Notes: generated by a model from the letters alone, not told the origin. Counted from the first letter of the stretch, positions 46,845-57,850 are shown. The stretch: DNA of 64,000 nucleotides from Capra hircus (GCF_001704415.2 NC_030821.1:36067210-36131209), one strand, 5' to 3'. Program-made: numbers and translations.

Positions 46845-47359
46845 GGCATCTAATCCATATTTGTGAATGAAAAGACAACATAGAAAACTGAAAACTGAAA
46901 ATACAGAAGTCAATTTATATTTGGTTTGGAAATACATGTTCTCCTCAGCAGATTTATCTTCTTAGGAAATAACTCCTTGAGCATTACCATAGTCACTTTG
47001 CTTTTTTTTTCTTTTTTTTTTTTTTAACACTTTAGTGAAAATCAGAGCCAGATGTGTGCTGCTAGAAGCCAGATGAAGATGTGAAATGCAAACCACCCCC
47101 ATGCACAGTCAGATCATAGATCCCAACTGTGGCATTTCCTACCCGTGGGGCTCCAAGCCCGTCCTTCCAAGCAATCCCCAACCCCCTTCACAACCAGTCA
47201 ACTGGCCCACTGGGGTCCCCATGCTGGACGAGATGTGGAAGGGAGAGGAGAAGGGGCATCGGATGCCAGTGAGAAATGGTGTGCCACTCTGTCTTCAGAC
47301 ACAAGCTAGCTCTATAGACTACTCTCCCACTTGATTTCCTAGGCATTGAAGGCCCATCT
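46845..47359. other. Unique sequence with T-rich runs
   Basis: T runs near 47003-47025. Frame 47086-47334 is proline-rich with no recognised family. Confidence 0.4.
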
Positions 47360-47373
47360 GAAAGCTGATGGTT

Positions 47374-47711
47374 TGCTGGTCAGTCATTAAGTCATGTCTG
47401 ACTCTTTGCAGCCCCATGGACTGCAGCCCGCCAGGCTTCCCTGTCCTTCACCCTCTCCCAGAATTTGCTCAAACTCAAGCCCATCAAGGTGGTGATGCAA
47501 TCCAATCATCTCATCCTCTGTCGACTGTTCTCCTCTTGCCCTCAATCTTTCCCAGCATCAGGGTCTTTTCCAATGAGTCAGCTCCAAAGAACTGGAGCTC
47601 CAGCAGCAGTCCTTCCATTGAATATTCTGGGTTGATTTCCTTTAGAATTGACTGGTTTCATCTCCATGCTGTCCAAGGCAGTCTCATGAGTCTTCTCCAA
47701 TACCACAGTTC
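47374..47711 (-). mobile_element. BovB 3' end (copy 5) with 14-bp target duplication
   Basis: A 338-bp 5'-truncated BovB on the minus strand, covering the C-terminal frame region to the 3' end. The perfect 14-bp repeat gaaagctgatggtt at 47360-47373 and 47712-47725 bounds it. Confidence 0.95.
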
Positions 47712-47725
47712 GAAAGCTGATGGTT

Positions 47726-49337
47726 AATCCATGCTAAAGTAAGAGCAGTGCAATCTATTCGGTTGAACAGAACTCGGTCTCAGTTTGGGGCATCCTTGCG
47801 GCTCAATCTGAGGGTGGGTTGCTTTCATGTCAGACACGTCTGCCAGCCAGGTTAGGTGGGATGAGCTGCAGTTGGGGACGTGAGCAGAGCCTGCTGTGCA
47901 GCATCCAAGAGAAAAGCTCTTCCTTCCGGACTGACAGCCAGCAATGCCATTTTCTTGTTCAATGAGTGCAAATCTTTTCATTTCTACCCCAAAGCGTGAG
48001 AGCCTGGCTATACATTTTGACTCTCCCCTGAGCTGAGCAGACTGAAAAGACTGACACGGGTTTAACAGACACAATCAACTTAGGTGGGCCCCGCAGTCGG
48101 CAAATGGAACATAAAGTTAATTGTTTCACTAGCGGAAAGAAGAAATTCAGAGGCTTTCCTCGCTGGTAGGGCTTGGCGGGCTTCAGGCACCCTCATGCTC
48201 AGCAGAAATTACCAGTAGTTACATGTCAGGAGGGCCTATTTCTGAAAGGTTTTTTCCAATGTGACATTAATAATTTATGAATAGGCCAGTACACAAAACT
48301 GTATTTGTAAGAAGGACTGAGAGGTAAGATAAACAGGAACTTAACTTCTTAATAAAAATGGAAGGATGAAAAAGACCAAAGGAAAAAAAAAAAAGCATTT
48401 GTGGGTAATATGTAGAGTATAAATATTTTCTTGGGTCTATCCCAAGAATCAGAAAAAAAGAATCAAGTAGGATCATGCCATAAAAGGTGATGCTTTGTGT
48501 GTTCTTTCTCTTCTGATCTACCCTGTGAGCATTTTGGCTGGGTCTGAGTACATTAAATCTGATTAGAGGTTGTTTTTAAAATTGTTTCAATTCATCTGGT
48601 TAAGGAAGGCTGAGATGCATTCTAGTCTATCTTGTGTATGCTCAACAAAGAATTGTCAGCAAAGTTTGCAATGTGGGAACTTTATTATGTAACTGTGAGA
48701 GAGAGCAAGAAGAAGCACCCAGATTTAGTTTGCAGTTTTCGCAGTTGGGAAAAAAGGAAAAAGACTTCTTTTCTTTAATGGAAAGTTGGGAAAACTGGGC
48801 AAACACATCATCTAGACACAAAAGAAATGGAGTTTGTCTAGGTCAATTTTGGGCATATTGATTCACTTAGACTTCTCCATCAATTAGATACAACATAACA
48901 TGAAATAAAGAGAGAATTGGATTCCTCTAATCAGCTGAATTACAAGGTCAGAGCTCTAAATTATTGCTTTGTTGTTGGAGCAGCAAATTATTGGTGAAAG
49001 GGATATTTTTATTTCTATGCATTCATTTAATCTCCGTATTTATATGCTTTTCTAATAGCCATCAGAAAAATGCTGTGATGCAAATATATGTTGCAGTTTA
49101 CTATACATAGATTACATTTTTCATCACTCTAAATCTTACAGATGTTTTGAAGCTCTGAAAGAACACTCTACTTGCTGGAAAATAAAACCATATCCAAACT
49201 GGACAATCAAATCTCAACAGATAGCAAAGATGCAAAATTCCACCTAGGAATTATCATTGCTAGGTACTTGATTTAGAAAATCTATAGCAGCTTTTATTAA
49301 ATAAAATCCAAAGTAAGAAAATAAATGTAAAACCCAG
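47726..49337. other. Repeat-poor unique stretch
   Basis: About 1.6 kb without a recognised transposon. AT-rich from 48500, with motifs such as atcaattag and ctaatcagctgaattac. Frames short. Confidence 0.4.
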
Positions 49338-49348
49338 CATACAATGGA

Positions 49349-49759
49349 CTATGCTGTACTGAGTTGCTTAGTTGTGTCTGACTCTTTGCTACCCCATGGA
49401 CTGTAGCCTGCGAGGCTCCTCTGTCCTTGGAGATCCTCCAGGCAAGAATACTGGAGTGGGTTGTCATGCCCTCCTCTAGGGGATCTTCTCAACCCAGGTC
49501 TCCCACATTGCAGGGGGATTCTTTACCATCTGAGCCACCAGGGAAGCCCAAGAATACTGGAGTGGGTAGCCTATCCCTTCTCCAGGGGATCGTCCTGACC
49601 CAGGGATTGAATCAGCCTATCCCTTCTCCAGGGGATCGTCCTGACCCAGGGATTGAATCAGCCTATCCCTTCTCCAGGGGATCTGCCTGACCCAGGGATT
49701 GAACTGTGGTCTTCTGCATTGCATGTGGATTCTTTACCAGATGAGCTAACAGGGAAACC
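49349..49759 (-). mobile_element. Bov-tA SINE with a partial second unit and 46-bp triplication
   Basis: A full minus-strand Bov-tA occupies about 49349-49548, followed by a second partial head in which a 46-bp unit occurs three times (starts 49568, 49614, 49660). The whole is flanked by catacaatgga at 49338-49348 and 49760-49770. Confidence 0.93.
49568..49705 (+). repeat. 46-bp tandem repeat, three copies
   Basis: Each unit begins agcctatcccttctccaggg and contains ctgacccagggattgaa. Units 1 and 2 look identical; unit 3 differs near its middle and end. Confidence 0.93.
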
Positions 49760-49770
49760 CATACAATGGA

Positions 49771-49805
<35 letters not shown>

Positions 49806-50066
49806 AAGTTGCTTCAGTCGTGTCCAACTCTGTGCGACCCCACAGACGGCAGCCCACCAGGCTCCCCCGTCCCTGGGATTCTCCAGGCAAGAACACTGGA
49901 GTGGGTTGCCATTTCCTTCTCCAATGCATGAAAATGAAAAGTGAAAGTGAAGTCGCTCAGTCGTGTCTGACTTGTAGCAACCCCATGAACTGCAGCCTAC
50001 CAGGCTTCTCCATCCACGGGATTTTCCAGGCAAGAGTACTGGAGTGGGTTGCCATTGCCTTCTCCG
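49771..50066 (-). mobile_element. Bov-A2 SINE at the same target site
   Basis: Two-unit minus-strand copy starting with (CTG)n. Flanked by atacaatgga at 49761-49770 and 50067-50076; the left copy is also the right duplication of the preceding Bov-tA. Confidence 0.96.
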
Positions 50067-50122
50067 ATACAATGGACTACTTACTACTAATAGTAACTCC
50101 AGCTGTCACTTATTGAGCATTT

Positions 50123-50315
50123 ACCAAGCAGTTCACATCAGGCTCAGAGGTTAAAGCGTCCTCCTGCAATGCGGGAGACCTGGGTTTGATCCCTGGGTTG
50201 GGAAGATCCCTTGGAGAAGGAAATGGCAACCCACCAGTATTCTTGCCTGAAGAATCCCATGGATGGAGGAGCTGATGGGCTACAGTCCACAGGGTCACAA
50301 AGAGTCGGACATGAC
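50123..50315 (+). mobile_element. Bov-tA SINE
   Basis: Plus-strand copy with a worn head; body tgcaatgcgggagacctggg, tattcttgcctgaagaatcc. Direct repeat tgagcattt at 50114-50122 and 50316-50324, partly shared with the SINE 3' end. Confidence 0.92.
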
Positions 50316-50473
50316 TGAGCATTTGCTTATTTATAGTGTCACATTAGGTCAGGCGCTAAGGGGGATCCACTGAAAGAGAAGACCAAGTTCTGGCTCTTAA
50401 TGAACTCAATACATAAGTAATAAAAGAAAAAAAACAGGGGGAAAATAACCATAATGGAGCACTTGTATGGGCC

Positions 50474-50762
50474 AGATCAAACCAGTCAATCCTAAAGGAA
50501 ATAAACCCTGAATATTCATTGGAAGGATTGATGCTGAACCTGAAGCTCTGATACTTTGGCCATCTGATGCAAAGAGCCAACTCACTGGAAAAGACACTGA
50601 TGACTGAAAAAGACTGAGGGCTCCAGAGAAGGGGTAACAGAGGATGAGATGGTTGGAGATCACCAACTCAATGGACATCAGCTCTGAGAGATGGTGAAGG
50701 ACAGAGAAGCCTGGCATGCTGCAGTCCATGAGACTGCAAAGAGTCAACCAAACAACCAACAA
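50474..50762 (+). mobile_element. BovB 3' fragment (copy 6)
   Basis: accagtcaatcctaaaggaa, ttcattggaaggattgatgc, aggatgagatggttgg, catgctgcagtccatg: decayed 3' end of BovB with small deletions. No usable frame. Confidence 0.92.
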
Positions 50763-50763
50763 T

Positions 50764-50930
50764 GGGCTAAACATAAAGCAAACAGCTATACTTATATGGT
50801 TTATCTTTATAATACATCTACCAGGTAGGTGTTACCAAGTCCTTCCTGCTGGTAAGGGTCAATGAGTCTCTCCCTTATCACATAGCAAAGAACTACAAAG
50901 ATCTTATCCAGCATCATCTCTCAACACTCT
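50764..50930 (+). mobile_element. MIR relic
   Basis: tttatctttataatacatct, accaggtaggtgttacc, cttatcacatagcaaagaac follow the MIR core weakly. Confidence 0.5.
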
Positions 50931-50934
50931 CTAC

Positions 50935-51215
50935 TCCCAAGAGTTTCTTAGCACCTGTTTTTTTCTGTTTCTCCAATGCATGGTGCTTTTATTTTTTGTC
51001 TTTGAACTTGTATTCAAAATGTTCCCTTTACCTCCATATGTCATTGAAATACCTCTTCCTCAGAGAAGGAAGCCATCCTTGATTACTCAGGCCAAGTAAG
51101 CCTGTTACATGCCTGTACTTAATGACAAAATTCGTAATTTCCCATTTATTTGTAGGCACATTTGATCAATCTCTCTCTATCTCATACACTAGACTATAAA
51201 TTCCCTGAGGGCACA
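50935..51215 (+). mobile_element. L2 LINE 3' region
   Basis: ctcctcagagaaggaagcca-like block (51058-51075), then ctcatacactagactataaa and ttccctgagggcacagagcc, diagnostic of L2. Confidence 0.75.
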
Positions 51216-51379
51216 GAGCCAAGGTGAGAAGTGAAGCTTGCTCCTTTTTCAATGCCATTTGACCTCTACTGTGTATTTGTCCATTGCATTATTCAAAAGC
51301 ATTTGCCATCTTGTGTTGTTCTACAAAAGAAGGTAAACAAAGCTTTGGTCTTAAGGCCCAATTATGAAGTGTTGGTTTG

Positions 51380-51530
51380 TTCATTCATTCATTTATATTT
51401 TCATCATGTATTCATTTATTCAGTTAACATTTGTTGACCACCTAGCTGTGCTAGAGACTCTTCTAGGTGTCTGGAACACAATGAATAAAACAGAGAAGAA
51501 TCCTTAGGATGCATGACATTCTAGTCAAAA
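51380..51530 (+). mobile_element. L2 LINE 3' end
   Basis: cattcattcatttatatttt, acatttgttgaccacctagc, gagactcttctaggtgtctg, gacattctagtcaaaa. Confidence 0.75.
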
Positions 51531-51788
51531 ATACGCTTGGTCTATCATCTTGATCTAATTTGTAAGTGTCTGCTCTGTATAACCCTGTATGTATAAGATT
51601 GTATGACAGATTGACATGCAGACTAATGGACTTTTAATTCATATGAACATATTAAATAGGAAGTCCATAAAATGATGAGTTAGTGAGAAGCCTTCCATAC
51701 TAGATATAGTCAAATGATTGCAGTGCTTTTCCAGACCACGTATTTATTCTGTTCACGTTCTTGTGGCTCCACGGGAAACTGGAATGCC

Positions 51789-51982
51789 ATTCATCTATTT
51801 ATTTTGGACTGTATCACGTCTCAGTTGCAGCATGTAGAATGTTTCATTGCAGTGTGTGGGCTCTTCGTTGTGGCACCCAGGCTTAGTCGTCCTGTGGGAT
51901 CTTAGTTCCCCGACTAGGGATCGAACCCATGTCCCCTCATTGGAAGGCCGATTCCTAACTGCTGGATCACCAGGGAAGATCC
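51789..51982 (-). mobile_element. CHR-type SINE with 10-bp target duplication
   Basis: Minus-strand copy; plus reads gcagcatgtagaatgtttca, cttagttccccgactaggg, ggatcaccagggaag. Perfect repeat ctggaatgcc at 51779-51788 and 51983-51992. Confidence 0.94.
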
Positions 51983-51992
51983 CTGGAATGCC

Positions 51993-52269
51993 TTTTGGAC
52001 AGTTCCTGTCATGGATGGTTTAAAACCACAAAAGAAAACTAAGGTCATCACTCTGCAGTTGTTCTGCACTTTGTCCCTAACTTGATGATACAGCTGGTCC
52101 TAAGAATATCCGAAAACATGACTTGGACTCTGACGGTCATTCAAACATAAGAGTCACCCAAATGTTTAAGCCATGGCCATGTCACTGGTGTAAGGAAACC
52201 ACCTTTGAAAGTGACAGATGTCACAGAGACAGCATACATTAGATGTACGAGCTTTGGTGTGTTCATTTA
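51993..52269. other. Unique sequence
   Basis: Nothing recognised. Confidence 0.4.
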
Positions 52270-52600
52270 AAAAGCAAAGAGAAGAAATATAAATGGTTAG
52301 TAAATAATCAGATAGGAAAGCAATTCGACGTTATCAGTAAGATAAAAGCAAATAAAAATCGCTTGTCATTTTAAAGCTAATTTGAAAATATTTAAAAGAA
52401 AATAGAATACCTACTTTGTGAGACTTTAACGAGAAGGGAAACATTTTACATTTTTGATGGGAGGGTAAATTTGTATATATTTTCAGAAGGGCAGCTTGTT
52501 CATACAGGCATGTAATATGAATTCTTTAAAGTATGCATATATCCTTCTTATAATTTCACATGGGAAAAATAACTTTAATAATATGCTAATTTTTATTGTA
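52270..52600 (+). mobile_element. Old L1M-type fragment
   Basis: agtaaataatcagatagg, cattttaaagctaatttg, acatttttgatgggagggta, aatttgtatatattttcag resemble the ORF2-end region of old L1M elements. Confidence 0.5.
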
Positions 52601-53734
52601 ATAATACACAGACAGAAAAAGTCAAATCCAGCACTTATAACTGAAAACAGCATCCATCTGTCCATTTCTGCCCATCTTAGTGAACTTCTTGCCAGACATA
52701 ACCACTTTTCACATTTTAGCGCTTTCTTGTAGCATTTACATCAATTGTTTATACACTTTTATGAAGGGATTTCCTTGCAGAGAATCAAGGAACAGATTTT
52801 TGGTAGATGTGTTTCTAGATCTACTCTAGAAATATTATCACATTATGTGTACAAGACTTAGTCGGCCTGTCTTTATAGAAATAACAAGAAAATCAGATGC
52901 AACATTTGTTCAGATTGTTTGAATAAATGATAGCCTAAATGTATAACAGCATATGAAGTATCTAAGTACTGTAGATGACATGGCAATAAATATATAAGAA
53001 ATTCTCTTTAGATAGAGGCTGGCACTCTTCTGAATTTCAAAATTCTCAACAAATGTATGTCTACTTATCATCAGGACAACGAACACCATTTTAAAATGTG
53101 ATACTTTTATATTTTGTCATCTTGAGGCTTTGATTTCATGTAACGTCGTGTGGTGTAGTATACCAGGAAAGGGTGGAGGGAAGTATATATATATATATAC
53201 ATTTTTTAGGTGAAGTCCTACTCAATATTCAGATCTAAGTTAACTTGTCTCACTCTCCAGGAAACTTCCTTACCAGTCAGTCTAGGTCAGGGAAGTGCAC
53301 ATTTTTAAACAGCATATTTGGAAAAAGTCTTTGCTTTTGGTTTAATTCTGTCTGTGAGAGATATTCTTAGGGCCAATGATACAACATGTACATGAAAAAG
53401 AAGAGAGTTAGACTAAAATCCACTTCAGTCATGAAGTGTGCTGTGTGTAGAGGTGTGGGCAGGAGAACTGACAAATAAATGGGATACCATAGCCTGGCAG
53501 ATACAAAGCAGGCAGATGGCCAAATTCTCCAAGGTTTGTGGGGCAGGATGGGGTGATGCACATGTGGCAGAGTCCAGAGGCGGGGGTCAGATTCATCAAA
53601 ATAACCCCAGCAATGGGGTAAAGGAACTGGGATCTTCTGGGGGGGCTTCCAAGGCTTATAACCACGAAGAAAGGCCCATGAACCTTAACTCTGAAGACGC
53701 CTGAGGGGAATTCTGCTCTAGTCAAGTCAGTAAA
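52601..53734. other. Unique stretch with a short (TA)n run
   Basis: AT-rich; (TA)n at 53184-53200. Frames 53438-53704 (plus) and 53429-53758 (minus) are mutual overlaps without motif. Confidence 0.4.
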
Positions 53735-54144
53735 CCAGACCGGGAAAGACAAATACATGATATTGCTTATAGGTGGAATCTAAATTAAAAAAAAAAAAAA
53801 AGATACAAATGAACTTATGTACAGAACAGAAATAGACCCACAGACAAACAAAAAACAAACTTTTGGTTATCAAAGAGGAAAGGAGGGGAGGGACAAATTA
53901 GGACTTTGGGATTAACATATACACCATACTATACATAAAGTAAATAACAGACAAGGACTTATTGTATAGCACAGAGAACTATACTCAATATGTTGTAATA
54001 ACCTGTAAGGCAAAAGAAGCTCAAAAAGAATAGTTGTGTGTGTGTGTGTGTGTGTAGATAACTGAATCACTTTGCTGTACACCTGAAATTAACACAACAT
54101 TATCCAGCTATACTTCAATTACAGTTCTCATGAAAATAAAAAAA
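53735..54144 (+). mobile_element. L1 3' UTR with (GT)n
   Basis: gacaaatacatgatattgct, gacttattgtatagcacaga, gataactgaatcactttgc and an A-rich tail. A (GT)11-type run lies at 54034-54055. Confidence 0.93.
54034..54055 (+). repeat. (GT)n microsatellite
   Basis: About 10-11 uninterrupted GT units within the L1 3' UTR. Confidence 0.92.
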
Positions 54145-54145
54145 G

Positions 54146-54415
54146 AACACGTCCCTGGTGGTCCAGTTGTTAAGAACACACCTGCCAATGCTGGGGACAT
54201 GGGTTCGAACCTTAGCCTGGGAAGATTTCACGTGCTGTGAAGCAACAGAGCCCATGCCGTGTGCCACAACTGCTGAGCCTGTGCTCTACAACAAGGGAAG
54301 CCACCGCAATGAGGAGCCCACACTCTGCAACAAGAGAGCAGATCCCACTTGCCGCAACTAGAGAAAGCCTACACGCAGCAGTGAAGACCTAGCACAGCCA
54401 AAAATAAAATAAAAA
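54146..54415 (+). mobile_element. CHR-type SINE, full length
   Basis: Head acgtccctggtggtccagtt, gggttcgaaccttagcctgg, body aacaagggaagccaccgcaa, caactagagaaagcctacac and an A-rich tail. It follows the L1 tail directly, so it probably inserted into that A-rich end. Confidence 0.94.
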
Positions 54416-54751
54416 CTAAAAACATGAATCAGACTGCCTAAAAGAGATTCTGGGATGACTTCACTGGCAGAACAAAGTAGAAGAGAAACAGAGGCAGGCA
54501 AGGCAGAGCTGTCCAGTAATGAGATTTGAACGAGAAGAAAAGGGCCTTGGTCTCCTTCAATAGGAAGCAAAGGATGGGCAGGTAGAACCATTCGGAAAGT
54601 GTAAGAATATTCAGAGTCCAAGGAGCTGGCAGTTGGAAAAACTCAGATGAAAGATCATCATCCCAGAATGCATCTAAGTGGCTTTAGGAGAAGTTTGGAA
54701 GGATTAGCAACAATCTTTGTGGCCTACAGACCCATGGCTGTAAGCTAAGTA
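54416..54751. other. Unique sequence
   Basis: Nothing recognised. Confidence 0.4.
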
Positions 54752-54967
54752 CACATGTGTGTACTCAGTCACTCAGTCGTGTCAGACTCTTTGCGACCCC
54801 ATGGACTATAGCCCATCAGGCTCCTCTGTCCATGGGGATTCTCCAGACAAGAATACTGGAGTAGGTTGCCTTGCCTTCCTCCAGGAGATCTTTCCAACCC
54901 AGGGACTGAACCCAGGTCTCCCACACTGCAGGTGGATTCTTTACCATCTAAGCCACCAGGGAAGTCT
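54752..54967 (-). mobile_element. Bov-tA SINE
   Basis: Minus-strand copy in good condition; short repeat aagtaca at both sides (54747 and 54969). Confidence 0.95.
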
Positions 54968-55129
54968 CAAGTACATACAGGTCAATTCAAATAGATTTTG
55001 GGGGGATGGGGAGAGTAGATGGTAGATTGATCCAGCCTCTCAAGTTTGCATAGTTGCCTCAGAGCTGGGCAACTGGTTCATCTCGTGATCATGTGAAAGT
55101 CATGCACATTAGGATGAGTTAGACAATGC

Positions 55130-55462
55130 TGCCCAAACCTCGCTGACTGGATAAACTGACAAGAAAGGCTTCTTCTTCTTTCACATGCCAGTTTTATGTG
55201 AGCAAGGCTGTTTTCCTTCACCAGTAACTCACAGATCTAGGGACCCTCCATCTTGGCAGGCCACCATCTTCAATATATAGTCTCCACTGTTGCCCAGGAA
55301 AGGACAGAGAGAGTGGAGGACCATGTGGGAAATGGTGTGGCCCGATTAGGAGATGTCATATACGAGCCGCTGGGCTGCAGCCAGTCATTTGGTCCTAATG
55401 TAAGTACAATACAAGCAGAGCTGGGAAACGCAGTGCTTCTGTGTCCTCAGGAGAACTGGGGT
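55130..55462 (+). mobile_element. Old interspersed repeat, family uncertain
   Basis: ttatgtgagcaaggctgttt, cagatctagggaccctccat, cttggcaggccaccatcttc, and later agctgggaaacgcagtgctt recall a widespread old mammalian repeat that I cannot name securely. The 85-codon frame at 55253-55510 lies mostly inside it and is therefore not a gene candidate. Confidence 0.45.
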
Positions 55463-55463
55463 C

Positions 55464-55640
55464 ACAATGGTTCTCAACGTGTTGTTCGAGATCAACAGAA
55501 TCAGAACTAACTGGGATTTTGTCAGAAAAGAAAACTCAGGCTCCACTGAAGACTGACTGAATCTGTAGTTCAGATTCAGTGTATTTTGACCAGCTCTTCA
55601 AGTAATTCTAACAGATACTAAAGTTGGAGACTCACTGGTG
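55464..55640 (+). mobile_element. MER5A-like hAT DNA transposon
   Basis: Terminal parts caatggttctcaacgtgt and gttggagactcactggtg are imperfect inverted repeats. The inner atcagaactaactgggatt and gttcagattcagtgtatttt fit a decayed MER5A. Confidence 0.6.
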
Positions 55641-55815
55641 AAGGAGATTAGATAGACAGTCTCTTTCTTTCTTTTTTTGCTAATTTTAAAATGTTACAGA
55701 TTACAGACAGACAGTGCATCTTCACATAACTATATATGCCTCTGAGCATTTATATACGTACTCTGCTGGGAATTAAAATTACAGTTTCTACAACATGCAA
55801 ATTTAAACATATTTT

Positions 55816-55934
55816 GGGCTTCCCTGATAGCTCAGTTGGTAAAGAATCTGCCAGAAATGCAGAAGACCCCAGTTTGATTCCTGGGTTGGGACGATCCTCT
55901 GGAGAAGGGATAGGCTACCTATTCTAGTATTCTT
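55816..55934 (+). mobile_element. Bov-tA SINE, first partial unit of a tandem pair
   Basis: Head and first half only (gggcttccctgatagctcag to ctagtattcttgg), ending exactly where a second head begins. Confidence 0.92.
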
Positions 55935-56132
55935 GGGGTTCCCCGGTGGCTCAGTTGGTAAAAGAATCTGCCTGCAACGTGGGAGACCTGGGTTTGATCC
56001 CTGGGTTGGGAAGAACCCCTAGAGAAGGGAATGGCTACCCACTCCAGTATTCTGGCCTGGAGAATTCCATAGACTGTGTAGTCCATGGGGTCATAAAGAG
56101 TCAGACAATGACTGAGCGACTTTCACTTTCAC
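55935..56132 (+). mobile_element. Bov-tA SINE, second full unit
   Basis: ggttccccggtggctcagtt head, complete body and 3' end gactgagcgactttcacttt. Confidence 0.94.
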
Positions 56133-56320
56133 TGTGGAGAACAATATGGAACTTCCTTTAAAAAAAACCTAAATGTACAACTACCATATGACCCAGCAAT
56201 CCCACTACTGGGGATATATCATGTGAGGAAACCAAAATTCAAAATGACACACGGACCCCAATGTTCACGGCAGCACTAGTTACAACAGCCAGAACATGGA
56301 AGCAACCTAAATGTCCAGCA
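56133..56320 (+). mobile_element. L1 ORF2-end fragment
   Basis: gagaacaatatggaacttcc, catatgacccagcaatccca, caatgttcacggcagcacta, aagcaacctaaatgtcc: the L1 ORF2 3' end, cut short. Confidence 0.9.
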
Positions 56321-57149
56321 TGTGTTTCTGAGTGTTCATTTACGGAGTCAAATAATTTTATGCACTTGTAGGCAGGCATTTATTTACTTAAAAGTTAAAA
56401 CATGTCTGACAGTGGTTGAATCATTTGCAGAAACTCAAAACAAACAAGCCAGAGTAGAAATGCTAATGATAAATCAGAGCAGGATCAGATAAGACTGACA
56501 TGGGAATGAAACCCTGGGAAAAGAATGACATAAAAACCCTTAAGAGAAAGAGAAACTTAGGGAATGCAAAGAGTGAGAAGTGATGGGACCACGGACGTGA
56601 AGAATTAGCAAGCTGTAATCAAGGTGGAGGACCCTTAGCATGTGCAATGTGTACAAGCGTGAACACTGCCAAGAGGGAAAACATGAATAAAAATACAGAA
56701 AGATGTAATGGAAGCGGCTCTGTTGACCCACGGACAGAAACATTTTCTTTGTTATTAATTGCTCACTAGATGTATGCCATGCAAAGCTGAAAGCTACAAA
56801 TACAAAAGCAGCTTAGTCGTTTCTGCCCATAAATGTCCCCTAGCATGAATCACTGACCAGTATTTAATCTCAGACACCTACAAGATGCTTCAAAAGGTGG
56901 GATACAGAATTCATTAAGTGTTGTATCTTAAAACAATGAGATTGTTCATTTGTTTCTAATAATCATATGCATAAACGGATTGCATTCATATTTCATGAAA
57001 ACTTAGGACTTACTAGAATTGCCATAATGAGAGTAGACATTTTTGTCTTTTAACCAGTTTTTCAATTATAAAAGCAATGCAGGCTCATGGACAAAAACGA
57101 TCCATGCAGATGGTCACAAAATGAAAACACTTTCTTCCATGATTCTACA
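56321..57149. other. Unique sequence
   Basis: AT-rich, nothing recognised. Confidence 0.4.
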
Positions 57150-57245
57150 CTTCTTATTTAAAATTTATTTTTAATTGGAAAATAATTACTTCACAATATT
57201 GTGACGGTTTCTGCCATACATCAATATCAGTTTCTGGACATACCC
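57150..57245 (-). mobile_element. Ruminant L1 3' UTR fragment
   Basis: On the minus strand: tgatgtatggcagaaaccgt, cacaatattgtgaagtaatt, attttccaattaaaaataa, as in ruminant L1 3' ends. Confidence 0.75.
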
Positions 57246-57714
57246 ACTGCCACTAGTTCCTTACATTATCCTTAGAGAATTTTTCTACAAGTAGAGAGTC
57301 CTTAACCTGCATCTTAGGAATATATTATTTAAAACAGGTACCTTAGCTGCCAAAAAGAAGGCAAAGACAACACAAATAGAAAATGACAGTGGAAGTTGAG
57401 AAAATTTTTAAAAGATCAAATGAAGAGCAAGAGAAAAATAAGCACAGGAAAACATTAATGTTGGAATACGGTAAAGCTCTTCACAATATTTTCCAGTGCC
57501 ATAGAGTTGAGCATTTTTGCTGGGGTGGATTCAAAGGACAAAAGATCAGAGAAGAAAAAATTAAACCTGTACATTATTTATGGAAGCCAGAGGAGGGGAA
57601 ACTGAATGGCTTCCAGGGAAGAACTGGGACTATCCTTAGTTGTTCTTAAATTTCTCAGGTCATATTGTGTAGTGTAAATGGCAGTGTCTTGACTCTGTAG
57701 CCACATTCATCTAG
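57246..57714. other. Unique sequence with an 88-codon frame
   Basis: Frame 57383-57649 (plus) is lysine/glutamate-rich with no motif; probably chance. Confidence 0.35.
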
Positions 57715-57850
57715 TCTTATGCTCCTTAATTTATTTTTAATGTCTTTGTCGAGGATCTACTATATGACATTAGCTCTGATCTCAAAGAGCTTATGGCAGA
57801 GCTAGAAAAAACACAATGAGCAGAGATGAAACATTTGGGGAGTAAGAGTT
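57715..57850 (+). mobile_element. L2-type relic
   Basis: gtcgaggatctactatatga, tctgatctcaaagagcttat, ggcagagctag resembles the L2 3' block. Confidence 0.45.

Noticed and set aside
49568..49705. CRISPR-like array
   Set aside because: Three directly adjacent 46-bp units have no spacers, lie inside a SINE, and the genome is mammalian.
49653..50116. Open frames of 90-110 codons on both strands
   Set aside because: They run through Bov-tA and Bov-A2 SINEs. Related amino-acid strings recur at every SINE copy, so they are not genes.
55253..55510. 85-codon plus-strand frame
   Set aside because: It lies mostly within an old interspersed repeat with recognisable noncoding blocks.
57383..57649. 88-codon lysine-rich frame
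   Set aside because: No motif, AT-rich composition that favours AAA/GAA codons, and no sign of splice or promoter context.
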